Below are positions 1 to 6,141 of a stretch of 37,624 nucleotides of DNA, piece after piece. Under the pieces are notes generated by a model. That model was given only the letters and a program-made list of their open reading frames with translations, searched no databases and was not told the DNA's origin. Made by a program: the position numbers and the translations under genes. Every line of letters starts with the position of its first letter. The first letter of the stretch is position 1. The stretch lies in the IMG/VR virus record IMGVR_UViG_3300001450_000049, positions 17,541 through 55,164 of that record; one strand, written 5' to 3'. The stretch is from a virus.

Positions 1-6
1 TGTTGA

Positions 7-480
7 TTAATCACATCTCCACAATTCTTCTTGTTCAATTAAATCATACTCAATAAAACTCATTACATCTGACACATCATCATAAGACAACACTTCTCGA
101 TAACCGAGCCGTTTTAGGAATGCAACTAACTGATTCAAATTCGTTTCTTCAATCGGCCTAAGAATCGCTATCTTCGGATACTTTGACAAACGCTGATTTC
201 GCCTCAATACCATTTCCTTCAACACGCCATTCTTACGGTGAGCCGCTTTGACATAGTTATTGCCTATGAAATACCAACTTCCCATATCAGCAAACGACGT
301 GTGGGCCACAACTTCATCATCTACGAATTTGCCTATCACGAATAAGTTCTCACAGATGTGCTCAGGATACCCTTTGTCTAACGCAGTCAGGAAATCATCC
401 CCCCAACGAGCCTGAATTTCACTCTCTTTCAAAAAACCTGAAAACCACTCCCCCTGTTCATTGGATTTAACGGGTAGCAA
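7..480 (-). CDS. GNAT-family N-acetyltransferase-like protein
   Basis: 157 residues with the GNAT layout: a central strand pair (VIGKFVDDEVVAHTSF), an acyl-CoA loop-like stretch (AAHRKNGVLKEMVLRR) followed by a helix, and a C-terminal LKRLGYREV strand typical of the fold. The start is a TTG preceded by AAGGAGA about 8 nt upstream; no better ATG exists. Unlike the other minus-strand genes of the left arm it has no ACCATATGGT dyad in front, so it may be read through from upstream or driven separately. The substrate is unknown; viral GNATs can act on proteins, small molecules or modified bases. Family assignment is by motif and fold pattern only. Confidence 0.65.
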   Translation of the reverse strand: MLPVKSNEQGEWFSGFLKESEIQARWGDDFLTALDKGYPEHICENLFVIGKFVDDEVVAHTSFADMGSWYFIGNNYVKAAHRKNGVLKEMVLRRNQRLSKYPKIAILRPIEETNLNQLVAFLKRLGYREVLSYDDVSDVMSFIEYDLIEQEELWRCD

Positions 481-578
481 TATATTGGTCTCCTTTACTT
501 TTTCAAAAAATGGGCCGGAATTTTTCTACTACTAGCAAAAATTTTTCCCTCCTTTTCTTCCTATTCCCAAGATAAGCA

Positions 579-803
579 TTAACTATCATCAGTTGTATAA
601 TCATCTAACGTCATTTGTCTATACACCTTATCGTTTATTGCTTTAATTAATAATGTAACGCCTGTCTTAATTAAATTCATTTTAACTTGTATATCCTTTG
701 GTAATGTACCTGAATTCTGTACATTATCTATTTCTTTTAGTATAGTCTTATGTATACGAGAGGCGTTTTCTAAAATTATCTTTACATCTGTTTCTTTTGT
801 CAT
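579..803 (-). CDS. small helical hypothetical protein
   Basis: 74 residues beginning MTKETDVKIILENASRIHK, predicted mostly alpha-helical, with an acidic Asp/Thr-rich C-terminus. I do not recognise a family. The frame can be extended upstream to 860, but the extension reads as an unlikely cysteine/aromatic stretch, so the internal ATG at 803 is preferred. The upstream region holds dyad P1 (908-917) plus a second half-site (878-887), but the TATA-like box found in the other left-arm cassettes is only poorly matched here (ACTG at 826-829). Confidence 0.55.
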   Translation of the reverse strand: MTKETDVKIILENASRIHKTILKEIDNVQNSGTLPKDIQVKMNLIKTGVTLLIKAINDKVYRQMTLDDYTTDDS

Positions 804-877
804 AACAAATGAGCGGATATGCAGACAGTAAATGAATCTTACATTAGACTTTAAAATCAAAAGGAAAAAAATTTTTG

Positions 878-917
878 CATATGGTTGGAGAAATATTTCG
901 GTCTACAACCATATGGT
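878..917. promoter_or_regulatory. Dyad P1 (ACCATATGGT) with inverted half-site
   Basis: ACCATATGGT at 908-917. Its left part CAACCATATG (906-915) is mirrored by CATATGGTTG at 878-887, and the palindrome GAAATATTTC (890-899) lies between. An outer AACTTTGT arm lies at 921-928. Compared with P2-P5 the gene-proximal outer arm is missing and replaced by the second half-site, so this copy may bind its factor differently or serve both directions. Confidence 0.7.
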
Positions 918-948
918 GTTAACTTTGTCTTGCACCCTGTCATGGGTA

Positions 949-987
949 GTAGAGGCCAACAGAAAAGGATTAACTGTTGACCCCTAC
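949..987. terminator. Strong hairpin beside dyad P1
   Basis: GTAGAGG (949-955) pairs with CCCCTAC (981-987) with one A-C mismatch, and CAACAG (957-962) pairs with CTGTTG (974-979) around an 11-nt loop. It lies 3' of the minus-strand gene ending at 1077 and just upstream of P1, so an RNA 3'-end or insulating role is likely. It has no poly-U tail. Confidence 0.55.
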
Positions 988-990
988 ATT

Positions 991-1070
991 CATAAAACGC
1001 GTTAAAAGGGGGGTTTGTTGCATAACTGAAGTTCTTTACCGCCCATTATACCGCATGTTAACGCGTTATG
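991..1070. repeat. Inverted repeat with AACGCGTT cores
   Basis: CATAAAACGCGTTAA (991-1005) and TTAACGCGTTATG (1058-1070) are near-perfect inverted copies separated by 52 nt. Together with the 949-987 hairpin they fill the 1077-to-803 interval, where I see no gene. Possible 3'-end structure of the 1077-1370 transcript or a binding site. Confidence 0.5.
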
Positions 1071-1076
1071 AGTAGT

Positions 1077-1370
1077 TTAAAAATCTTGAATTATAATGCC
1101 GCCTTCAAATTCAATAACTGTTGTGTAGTCGTTTAAGTCTTCATCATTATTGAAATCTTTAGCATATTGCTCGCTGATATCGGTCAAATCTTTATATTCT
1201 CCAAAGTCACAGCATAACGCTATAACATCGAATTCAATTTCTTCTCCTGAGTCTTCTTCAAATTCTTCGAGATAATCAAATAATGCATGTAGTCCTAACC
1301 TGCTGAAGTTGTCGGGTCTGATTTTCATAAATACGTCAATAAATCGGTGTCTTGTTACTGTTTCCTTCAT
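1077..1370 (-). CDS. Small acidic phage-type protein (LFDYLEE/ELDVIALCCDF family)
   Basis: 97 residues. The central segment, LHALFDYLEEFEED followed by EEIEFDVIALCCDFGEY, matches a small conserved protein of unknown function that I recall from bacteriophages and plasmids. It is strongly acidic. The start at 1370 lies exactly 19 nt past the 13-bp TATA-like box of dyad P2, so the mRNA is probably leaderless and there is no Shine-Dalgarno. Function unknown; an acidic early protein such as a DNA mimic or inhibitor is conceivable but unsupported. Confidence 0.7.
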   Translation of the reverse strand: MKETVTRHRFIDVFMKIRPDNFSRLGLHALFDYLEEFEEDSGEEIEFDVIALCCDFGEYKDLTDISEQYAKDFNNDEDLNDYTTVIEFEGGIIIQDF

Positions 1371-1388
1371 GACTATACAATTTAACCT

Positions 1389-1430
1389 CAGTATATATCA
1401 GGTATGACAAAAGTTACTACCATATGGTAG
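1389..1430 (-). promoter_or_regulatory. Promoter and operator P2 for the 1077-1370 gene
   Basis: CTACCATATGGTAG (1417-1430) is a perfect palindrome with outer arms AAAGTT (1410-1415) and AACTTTGT (1435-1442). About 28 nt downstream on the minus strand is the box ACCTGATATATACTG (1389-1403). The ACTG of the box is 19 nt from the ATG, as in P3 and P5. Confidence 0.75.
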
Positions 1431-1740
1431 TATTAACTTTGTAAAGCGTAGCGATACTACCTCATCAACTGAGGAGTCATAGCAGAGGTAAATGTTCCAT
1501 GGCTATTGCATTCATATCCGATTAATTGCTTAGAGTATATTCCGGCTTCATCTAAGACTGATAACGCTGTGCGAATGGCTCATGTAGAACTGTTTACTTG
1601 CTAATCATCCCCATTGTTCAAACAAGGCATGGGTGCGAATTACCCAACATTAGGATGCCCTACGCTGGCATCACCTTGCTTTCCCCTTAAGGGTGGAGTG
1701 TAAATGAGCAGTTTTACTTCCTGCTCAGGAACGGTTACGT
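1431..1740. ncRNA. 310-nt gene-free region with serial hairpins; possible structured RNA
   Basis: No credible coding frame. It contains CCTCA/TGAGG (1460-1474) inside a weaker outer stem 1451-1483; TGGGT/ACCCA with a 7-nt loop (1630-1646); GATGCC/GGCATC with a 7-nt loop (1654-1672); the palindrome CCCTTAAGGG (1684-1693); and TGAGCAG/CTGCTCA (1705-1727). The hairpins cluster in the last 110 nt and just after the stop of the 1741-2481 gene. Neither strand fits a canonical tRNA (arm spacing is wrong). It could be a non-coding RNA or a structured 3' UTR. Confidence 0.4.
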
Positions 1741-2481
1741 TCACTCTTCTTCCGAAGAGGCTTGTTCTCTTGCTTCTCTAAGCATCGCTATTGTTGATGG
1801 CTTACATTCAGAAGAGTGGTTTGAGACAACGTTGAATCTACATTCAATCATTGGTTCTCCTATTGTTTTGTTAATAGACTCTGATGAAACAGTGTCCTCA
1901 AAGAGTGCCTGTATCTTACCCATCAAAGGTGTGGGTAAGTCAACAAGTTGTTGTTCTAATACTGAATCTTTCTGTACTTTCGAAGTAGGCCATTCAACAA
2001 CGAACTTTAAGGTCGTCGAATATGAATAACCTGTTAAGAATACTTGCAGTGATACATCTGTTTCGCCTTCATCATTAGTAGAAAGAACATGCTTATTGTG
2101 TCTCCATGAAATCTCATGAGGAACTCCTTCTAATAATAGACATTCGCCTCTCCAAGATGGGGAAACCATTCTTTTTGTCTCAATAGTTACATCCTCATAT
2201 GTATATTCAACACCTTGGTCATCTAATTGTTTCATTACTTTATCTGCAACATTAATATTAGTAAACTCAAGAGAAGTGAGATTTGCTATTTCTACTGTGT
2301 ATGAGTATTCTCTTGAAGTCTCTTCTGTATCATCGTACTGAATATCTTCTATGATGTCATCATACTTACCCATGTTGACAATTCCAACATCTTTCAATGC
2401 TAAATGTAGTAGGTCTTTCTCGGAGGAGTCAAAACCAAAGTCATATACTACTTCTACTGTTCTTGTATGTACATAACTCAT
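1741..2481 (-). CDS. Hypothetical protein, beta-rich, second gene of the P3 unit
   Basis: 246 residues, acidic, beta-strand-rich, no recognised motif. It begins MSYVHTRTVEVVYDFGF. The start overlaps the stop of the upstream gene by 4 nt, so the two are translationally coupled and share promoter P3. A stretch near residues 58-67 (REYSYTVEIANL) resembles the EYQYSVEIGHAK stretch of the upstream protein, which hints that the two share a domain or form a complex. The C-terminus ends in a run of Ser/Glu. Confidence 0.65.
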   Translation of the reverse strand: MSYVHTRTVEVVYDFGFDSSEKDLLHLALKDVGIVNMGKYDDIIEDIQYDDTEETSREYSYTVEIANLTSLEFTNINVADKVMKQLDDQGVEYTYEDVTIETKRMVSPSWRGECLLLEGVPHEISWRHNKHVLSTNDEGETDVSLQVFLTGYSYSTTLKFVVEWPTSKVQKDSVLEQQLVDLPTPLMGKIQALFEDTVSSESINKTIGEPMIECRFNVVSNHSSECKPSTIAMLREAREQASSEEE

Positions 2482-2657
2482 TCAATCAACTCCGTTATTC
2501 CTGCTAATCCTACTTTGATTAAAGCAAGACAATCTGCTAGATTATCATCTTTAACTTTCAGTGACTTGATGATAAGAACATGCTCTGAACCTTGCTTAGC
2601 ATGACCTATCTCCACTGAATACTGGTATTCCTTTTCTTGTACTGCTTCCTGCGACAT
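2478..2657 (-). CDS. Small hypothetical protein, first gene of the P3 unit
   Basis: 59 residues from the ATG at 2657 (MSQEAVQEKEYQYSVEIGHA). A longer in-frame start at 2705 exists, but it would overlap the promoter box. The 2657 ATG lies exactly 19 nt beyond the ACTG of the P3 box, identical to P2 and P5, so I prefer it and infer a leaderless mRNA. Strand-helix pattern, no known family; it resembles part of the next protein in the operon. Confidence 0.6.
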   Translation of the reverse strand: MSQEAVQEKEYQYSVEIGHAKQGSEHVLIIKSLKVKDDNLADCLALIKVGLAGITELIE

Positions 2658-2675
2658 ATCTATCACATTGTTCCA

Positions 2676-2739
2676 CAGTCTATAAGGTAAGGCCGTTACA
2701 CTCACAAAAGTTACCTTACCATATGGTAGTCAAACTTTG
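2676..2739 (-). promoter_or_regulatory. Promoter and operator P3
   Basis: Dyad ACCATATGGT at 2718-2727 with outer arms AAAAGTTA (2706-2713) and AACTTTGT (2733-2740). The minus-strand box ACCTTATAGACTG is at 2676-2688, 19 nt from the ATG at 2657. Confidence 0.72.
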
Positions 2740-2740
2740 T

Positions 2741-2787
2741 CCATGGCGACCTCAATAACTGATAATTTTAGTTATTAAGTGCCGTGG
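2741..2787. terminator. Long hairpin beside dyad P3
   Basis: CCATGGC (2741-2747) pairs with GCCGTGG (2781-2787) with one G-U pair, and CTCAATAACT (2751-2760) pairs with AGTTATTAAG (2770-2779) with one mismatch, around a 9-nt loop. It sits between the stop of the gene ending at 2806 and the P3 dyad, probably forming the 3' end of that transcript. Confidence 0.6.
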
Positions 2788-2805
2788 GAGAGTGGGGACA
2801 CTTAC

Positions 2806-3279
2806 TCAGTTGTCCCCCTTGATAGCAGATATGTAACCTGCCTCGATTTTGCCTAATACCGTAGCATTAAGCATATTTGTGATATCGCCCCATGTGGTTA
2901 ATGGTTTGTTATCGTCATCTTTCCGACCACTAAAAGTTGTGTGGTGGTTGTATGCGTCGTTTCGTAGTGTGAGAACTGTATAATCGTCTCCAACTGTTAT
3001 CGAAACCATGTCAGCATAATCTTCTTGAGCAGTTGCATCAAGTGTCATAATTCCTGACTTTCTGCTTGATTGCTTACGACCCGCTAGTGGCGAGTCTGTG
3101 AATTGTGCTAAGATATCTTTGATAGTACGCGAAAGCCTTACTTGCTCTCTAGGACTATCGCTACCTTGAGCGATGAAGTTTTTGCACATTGTTGCACTAA
3201 ACTCGTTTACTTCTGCATTTTCGTCATTTACATATTGCAGAACTGAGTCTGCGTATTCATTCCAATTTTCCATAGCCAT
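2806..3279 (-). CDS. Hypothetical protein, single-gene cassette P4
   Basis: 157 residues from the ATG at 3279 (MAMENWNEYADSVLQYVNDE). GGAG 9 nt upstream supports this start; an ATG at 3294 is possible. Frames extending to 3375 run into the dyad itself and are rejected. The N-terminal half is helical; the middle has a basic patch (LAGRKQSSRKSG) that could bind nucleic acid; the C-terminal half is strand-rich with an exposed histidine pair (YNHHTTF). Family not recognised. Confidence 0.62.
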   Translation of the reverse strand: MAMENWNEYADSVLQYVNDENAEVNEFSATMCKNFIAQGSDSPREQVRLSRTIKDILAQFTDSPLAGRKQSSRKSGIMTLDATAQEDYADMVSITVGDDYTVLTLRNDAYNHHTTFSGRKDDDNKPLTTWGDITNMLNATVLGKIEAGYISAIKGDN

Positions 3280-3336
3280 TTTATTCATCTCCATTGAGTG
3301 TGTCGTCTCTCCCACGACAACTATACTGATTAACCA

Positions 3337-3390
3337 CAGTATATGAGGTAGTACTGACGAAAGTTGCACAACCATATGGTGTTAACTTTG
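3337..3390 (-). promoter_or_regulatory. Promoter and operator P4
   Basis: ACCATATGGT at 3371-3380 with outer arms AAGTTG (3361-3366) and AACTTTGTA (3384-3392). The minus-strand box ACCTCATATACTG lies at 3337-3349. Here the first good ATG is about 40-60 nt away and has a Shine-Dalgarno, so this unit is probably leadered, unlike P2, P3 and P5. Confidence 0.7.
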
Positions 3391-3420
3391 TAGCGGAGCG
3401 CACACCTCAAAGGTGGCTAC
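3390..3420. terminator. Hairpin beside dyad P4
   Basis: GTAGC (3390-3394) with GCTAC (3416-3420), and CACCT (3403-3407) with AGGTG (3411-3415) closing a CAA loop. It overlaps the stop codon of the 3417-3515 gene, so it would mark the 3' end of the P5 transcript. Confidence 0.5.
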
Positions 3421-3515
3421 TCTGAACATGGGCATTGTGAGTGCCAATTAGCATCGTAATAATCATCACAACCAATGCAATGTATTAGATTACTTCTCAT
3501 TCCCACAACTCCCAT
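3417..3515 (-). CDS. Zinc-ribbon microprotein
   Basis: 32 residues with CIGC and CPC motifs (HCIGCDDYYDANWHSQCPCS), a compact zinc-knuckle pattern. The alternative start Met6 at 3500 has GTTGTGGGA in front. Last gene of the P5 operon. No homologue recognised. Confidence 0.45.
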   Translation of the reverse strand: MGVVGMRSNLIHCIGCDDYYDANWHSQCPCSE

Positions 3516-3542
3516 GTATACTCTACTGTTTCAACTCTTATC

Positions 3543-3668
3543 TTAAGAATCAAGATTCTCACCTTCCCAACCACAGTGTTCACACCATGCATCTTCAAGT
3601 AGACCCAAATATGCACCTGTTATTATTACTATTTTATTACACCCTTCACATTCCATTTCGTATTCCAT
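3543..3668 (-). CDS. Zinc-ribbon microprotein
   Basis: 41 residues (MEYEMECEGCNKIVIITG...) with two CxxC knuckles (CEGC and CEHC) 19 residues apart, a minimal zinc ribbon. The ATG directly abuts the stop of the upstream 3669-4055 gene (TAAATG), indicating a shared mRNA and coupled translation. Confidence 0.6.
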   Translation of the reverse strand: MEYEMECEGCNKIVIITGAYLGLLEDAWCEHCGWEGENLDS

Positions 3669-4055
3669 TTACTCTTCCTCCTGTTGCATCTTTCTTTCTA
3701 ATTGTTCTAGTTTAATTTTATTTAATCTAACTAACCAATTTTTGTATTGGACGTTAAACGCTCTTTTGTCTAGTGTTGGAACATTACAATACCATTCAGC
3801 ATCTTTCATTCTCTGACAAAACTCAATAGTCAAAGTTTCATAAAAATCTTCATTATTGTATATTGAACATGCCGTGTTACATAGTAACATCCTGTATCTA
3901 AACTCTTCAACGGTTAGTTTCTCCCAAACACCCCATCCGACTCCTGCGTTATCTGCTAACATCCCAAAGCCAAAGCCATTGGTCAATGATATATCTCTGT
4001 CTGTAAATTCAGTTTGGTTCTCAGGGTGTATTCCTACTATTAGTGGCATACCCAT
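3669..4055 (-). CDS. Hypothetical protein, first gene of the P5 operon
   Basis: 128 residues, MGMPLIVGIHPENQ..., with a glycine-rich segment (NGFGFGMLADNAGVGWGVW), tyrosine/tryptophan-rich helices and a charged helical tail. Family unknown. The ATG at 4055 starts the longest frame. The third codon is also ATG (4049) and lies exactly 19 nt from the promoter box, as in P2 and P3, so translation of a leaderless mRNA may begin there. Confidence 0.62.
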   Translation of the reverse strand: MGMPLIVGIHPENQTEFTDRDISLTNGFGFGMLADNAGVGWGVWEKLTVEEFRYRMLLCNTACSIYNNEDFYETLTIEFCQRMKDAEWYCNVPTLDKRAFNVQYKNWLVRLNKIKLEQLERKMQQEEE

Positions 4056-4067
4056 ACTTTATTTCAA

Positions 4068-4111
4068 CAGTCTTTAAGGTTATTCTTAGCAAAGTTGCCT
4101 AACCATATGGT
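4068..4111 (-). promoter_or_regulatory. Promoter and operator P5
   Basis: ACCATATGGT at 4102-4111 with a proximal outer arm AAAGTTGC (4091-4098). The distal arm is degenerate (AAAACGTA). The minus-strand box ACCTTAAAGACTG is at 4068-4080. This is the outermost copy, facing the AT-rich divergent region. Confidence 0.7.
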
Positions 4112-4745
4112 TGTAAAAACGTAGTTAGAATGAACAGTTGTTTTGGGAATTCTTGGAGGGGTGGTAGGTTCTTTATATAGTGTGGTATAGAGATATAGCC
4201 ATATAGAATTGTCTACTGTATATTACAGAAGACTTCTAAAAAGTGCGACAGATTCCATATCCGCTTTTATTAGACAACGGCTAGGTGTCTTTATTTATTA
4301 CTACCAAAATCTGTCATGCTTTGTAAGGGCTAAAACTCACTCCCTATATGTATACTATATTTCGTATGTATTATTCTTATAATATAACATATAATCATAG
4401 TCTATATCGTAGTGGTATTACAACTATTCTTATTTTTTATTGATATTCTCAATATTATCGTTGAGTGATAAAATAAAAATATGCGAATATAGTCTAGAAT
4501 TAATGATTATTATTAATATTATCATATTATCATTATTATCATCATCTATACTACTACTACTATGTTACATATACTACTACTCTCTCTCCCTATCGGAGCG
4601 TGATAATATTGATAAAATGATAATATCAAACAAAAACGCTGTACTGCGTGGATGTTCCATTATTATCATAATCGATAATATCAAATTAAATGATAATAAT
4701 AACATTCAAACACTAACTATGTTTCGAACAAACTGAGGAATAAAT
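4112..4745. other. Divergent AT-rich intergenic region with iteron-like repeats
   Basis: 634 nt between divergently read gene blocks. Left half: GACAGATT (4247-4254) and AATCTGTC (4308-4315) form an inverted repeat enclosing a smaller stem AGACA/TGTCT (4272-4290). Right half: very low GC with repeated elements, GATAATATCAAA at 4619-4630 and 4674-4685, related TGATAATAtt (4601) and TGATAATAAT (4691), their inverse TTATTATCAT (4660-4669), and a hairpin CTCAA/TTGAG (4448-4465). A frame running 4440-4736 is low-complexity Ile/Leu/Ser and is not taken as a gene. Candidate replication origin or bidirectional control region. Confidence 0.45.
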
Positions 4746-5096
4746 ATGACAGAATATAAACACAAAACAAATGTAAACGGCAATTCAACCACTCGAAAAA
4801 ACACGTTAGGTGGGTTGGCTAAAGGAGCGAACATAACTGTTTCACAGAAGATGATAGCCGAAGTTTGCGATGAGATGAAGACCATGCTCTTACAGAAGAA
4901 CAATCAATATGGAGATTCAGTATTGAATCCCAGTAGGTTCTTTTCTGATGCAGACCAAGAAGAACAAATCAAAGTCAGAATTGATGACAAGTTAAACAGA
5001 CTTGTTCAAGGTAATGACTCACTAGAAGCAGATGACGATATCATAATGGATTTGATAGGTTATCTGACATTACTACTTGTCTCAAGAAGAAGATAA
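4746..5096 (+). CDS. DUF1599-like / MazG-superfamily protein
   Basis: 116 residues. The segment LLQKNNQYGDSVLNPSRFF, then IDDKLNRLVQG, then DDIIMDLIGYLTLLL matches the layout of DUF1599 (nucleotide-modification-associated domain 1), an all-alpha fold related to MazG-type nucleotide pyrophosphatases common in phages. Such proteins are thought to act on nucleotides, for example to sanitise or prepare modified pools; the acidic DDDIIMD stretch could hold metal. GAGGAATAAAT gives a good ribosome site. It stands alone, followed by 586 nt without genes. Confidence 0.65.
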   Translation: MTEYKHKTNVNGNSTTRKNTLGGLAKGANITVSQKMIAEVCDEMKTMLLQKNNQYGDSVLNPSRFFSDADQEEQIKVRIDDKLNRLVQGNDSLEADDDIIMDLIGYLTLLLVSRRR

Positions 5097-5682
5097 GTAA
5101 ATCACACTCGAACATCTACTCAGTAACAACACATTTTGTCTAGCGGCAAATAGTTGAGTAGTCGAGAAGAGGGTTAATCAAATAATAAGGATGAAAGATA
5201 TTAGAGTTGAATTAGAACGCAGAACAGTAAGACCTAGCCGTTTTACTTAGTATGAACTAAAATACGTTCGTTATGTATCGGAATTACATAACGGCTTTTC
5301 GATATAAAAAATAGAGCAGGATAACGTAGATTCGTAAAAATAAATCGCCCGATGGTGTTACCCATCAGGAATTCCCTAACTCGTTGAAATTGGCATAGCA
5401 CACTTTCCTTCCCCTCACACATTCACTTCGGTTTTCTGAATAAAAAATGCAACTTACAGAAGTTGGTTCATCTCCCCGATGCATTTTTCCGATATCATAT
5501 TCAAGATGTTCATATTGAACATTACGAGCAGAGTTTTGCATGAATTAAAAAAGGTTAAAACTTATACACACAAGATAAATTGTTGGGCAAAAAACAGTTT
5601 GGTATTGTTTCCTTAGTGCAAGAGGTTGTGGTGGCTTCTTACCTTTCTCTGCTAACAAAATAAACAATGGAGGATAATAAAA
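5097..5682. other. 586-nt gene-free region with several hairpins
   Basis: No convincing gene. Hairpins: CGTTATGT/ACATAACG (5269-5293), the best candidate 3' end; GATGG/CCATC (5351-5366); CAACTT/AAGTTG with a 4-nt loop (5450-5465) nested in AAAAATGCA/TGCATTTTT (5443-5488), the latter ending in a T run on the plus strand. A 19-codon frame at 5191-5250 has no properly spaced ribosome site. The region must also carry the promoter of the operon starting at 5683. Confidence 0.4.
5443..5488 (+). terminator. Nested hairpin ending in T-run
   Basis: AAAAATGCA (5443-5451) pairs with TGCATTTTT (5480-5488), and inside it CAACTT(acag)AAGTTG pairs at 5450-5465. The 3' T-run suits a terminator for transcripts from the 4746 gene or a small RNA processed from this interval. 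Confidence 0.4.
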
Positions 5683-6141
5683 ATGAAAATAACAAGACGA
5701 TGTGACTTCACATTAGATGACGGATATAAATGCAGTAATCTATTTAATTGCCAAGGCAATAATAATAGAAAGTTTTGTGATATGCATGTAGGTAATTCAC
5801 AAGGTCAAGCACATTTAACTGGTCATCATGGATTAGTTGAAAGTAGTAACAGATATGCAGTGACAGGTAATGCAGAGATAATGCAAAAATGGGTCAAGCA
5901 TAAGATGAACATTGAACCTAAAGAACGTAAGAGAATTGAGGATTTAGAAAGGGAAGTTAAACGCCTACAAACCTCAATAGATAAAATCGACACTAACTCA
6001 AAAATCATAAGTAGATTAATTAGAAAAGAAATGCGTTCAAGTTATTTTAGAAAAGCAGTCGATGCTTTAATTGTTAAGAGGATTAGAAAATCCACTAACA
6101 TTACAATTAGAAAAGACATTAATCAGGAGGGACAAGAATGA
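5683..6141 (+). CDS. Zinc-knuckle plus coiled-coil protein, unknown
   Basis: 152 residues. The N-terminus carries a Cys/His cluster (CDFTL, KCSNLFNC, FCDMH) likely binding one zinc. A predicted coiled coil follows (ERKRIEDLEREVKRLQTSID), then a basic tail (LIVKRIRKSTNITIRKD). This suggests a nucleic-acid-binding oligomer; no family is recognised. GGAGGATAATAAAA before the ATG is a strong ribosome site and this is the first gene of a long coupled operon. Confidence 0.6.
   Translation: MKITRRCDFTLDDGYKCSNLFNCQGNNNRKFCDMHVGNSQGQAHLTGHHGLVESSNRYAVTGNAEIMQKWVKHKMNIEPKERKRIEDLEREVKRLQTSIDKIDTNSKIISRLIRKEMRSSYFRKAVDALIVKRIRKSTNITIRKDINQEGQE

Noticed and set aside
1630-1672. Two 7-nt-loop hairpins resembling tRNA arms
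   Set aside because: Arm spacing, missing acceptor stem and missing T-loop consensus do not fit a tRNA on either strand.
3280-3375. N-terminal extension of the 2806-3279 gene up to 3375
   Set aside because: The extension runs through the promoter box and into the ACCATATGGT dyad; a GGAG-supported ATG at 3279 is better.
4440-4736. Open frame of 98 codons in the divergent region
   Set aside because: Its product is low-complexity Ile/Leu/Ser/Tyr arising from the AT-rich repeats, with no ribosome site; more likely a non-coding repeat region.
4277-5242. AACGGCTAGG and CCTAGCCGTT inverted pair about 950 nt apart
   Set aside because: A 10-bp inverted match at that distance is expected by chance in about a kilobase of sequence.
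5191-5250. 19-codon frame MKDIRVELERR...
   Set aside because: The AAGG site abuts the ATG with no spacing and there is no coupling to a neighbour; probably chance.
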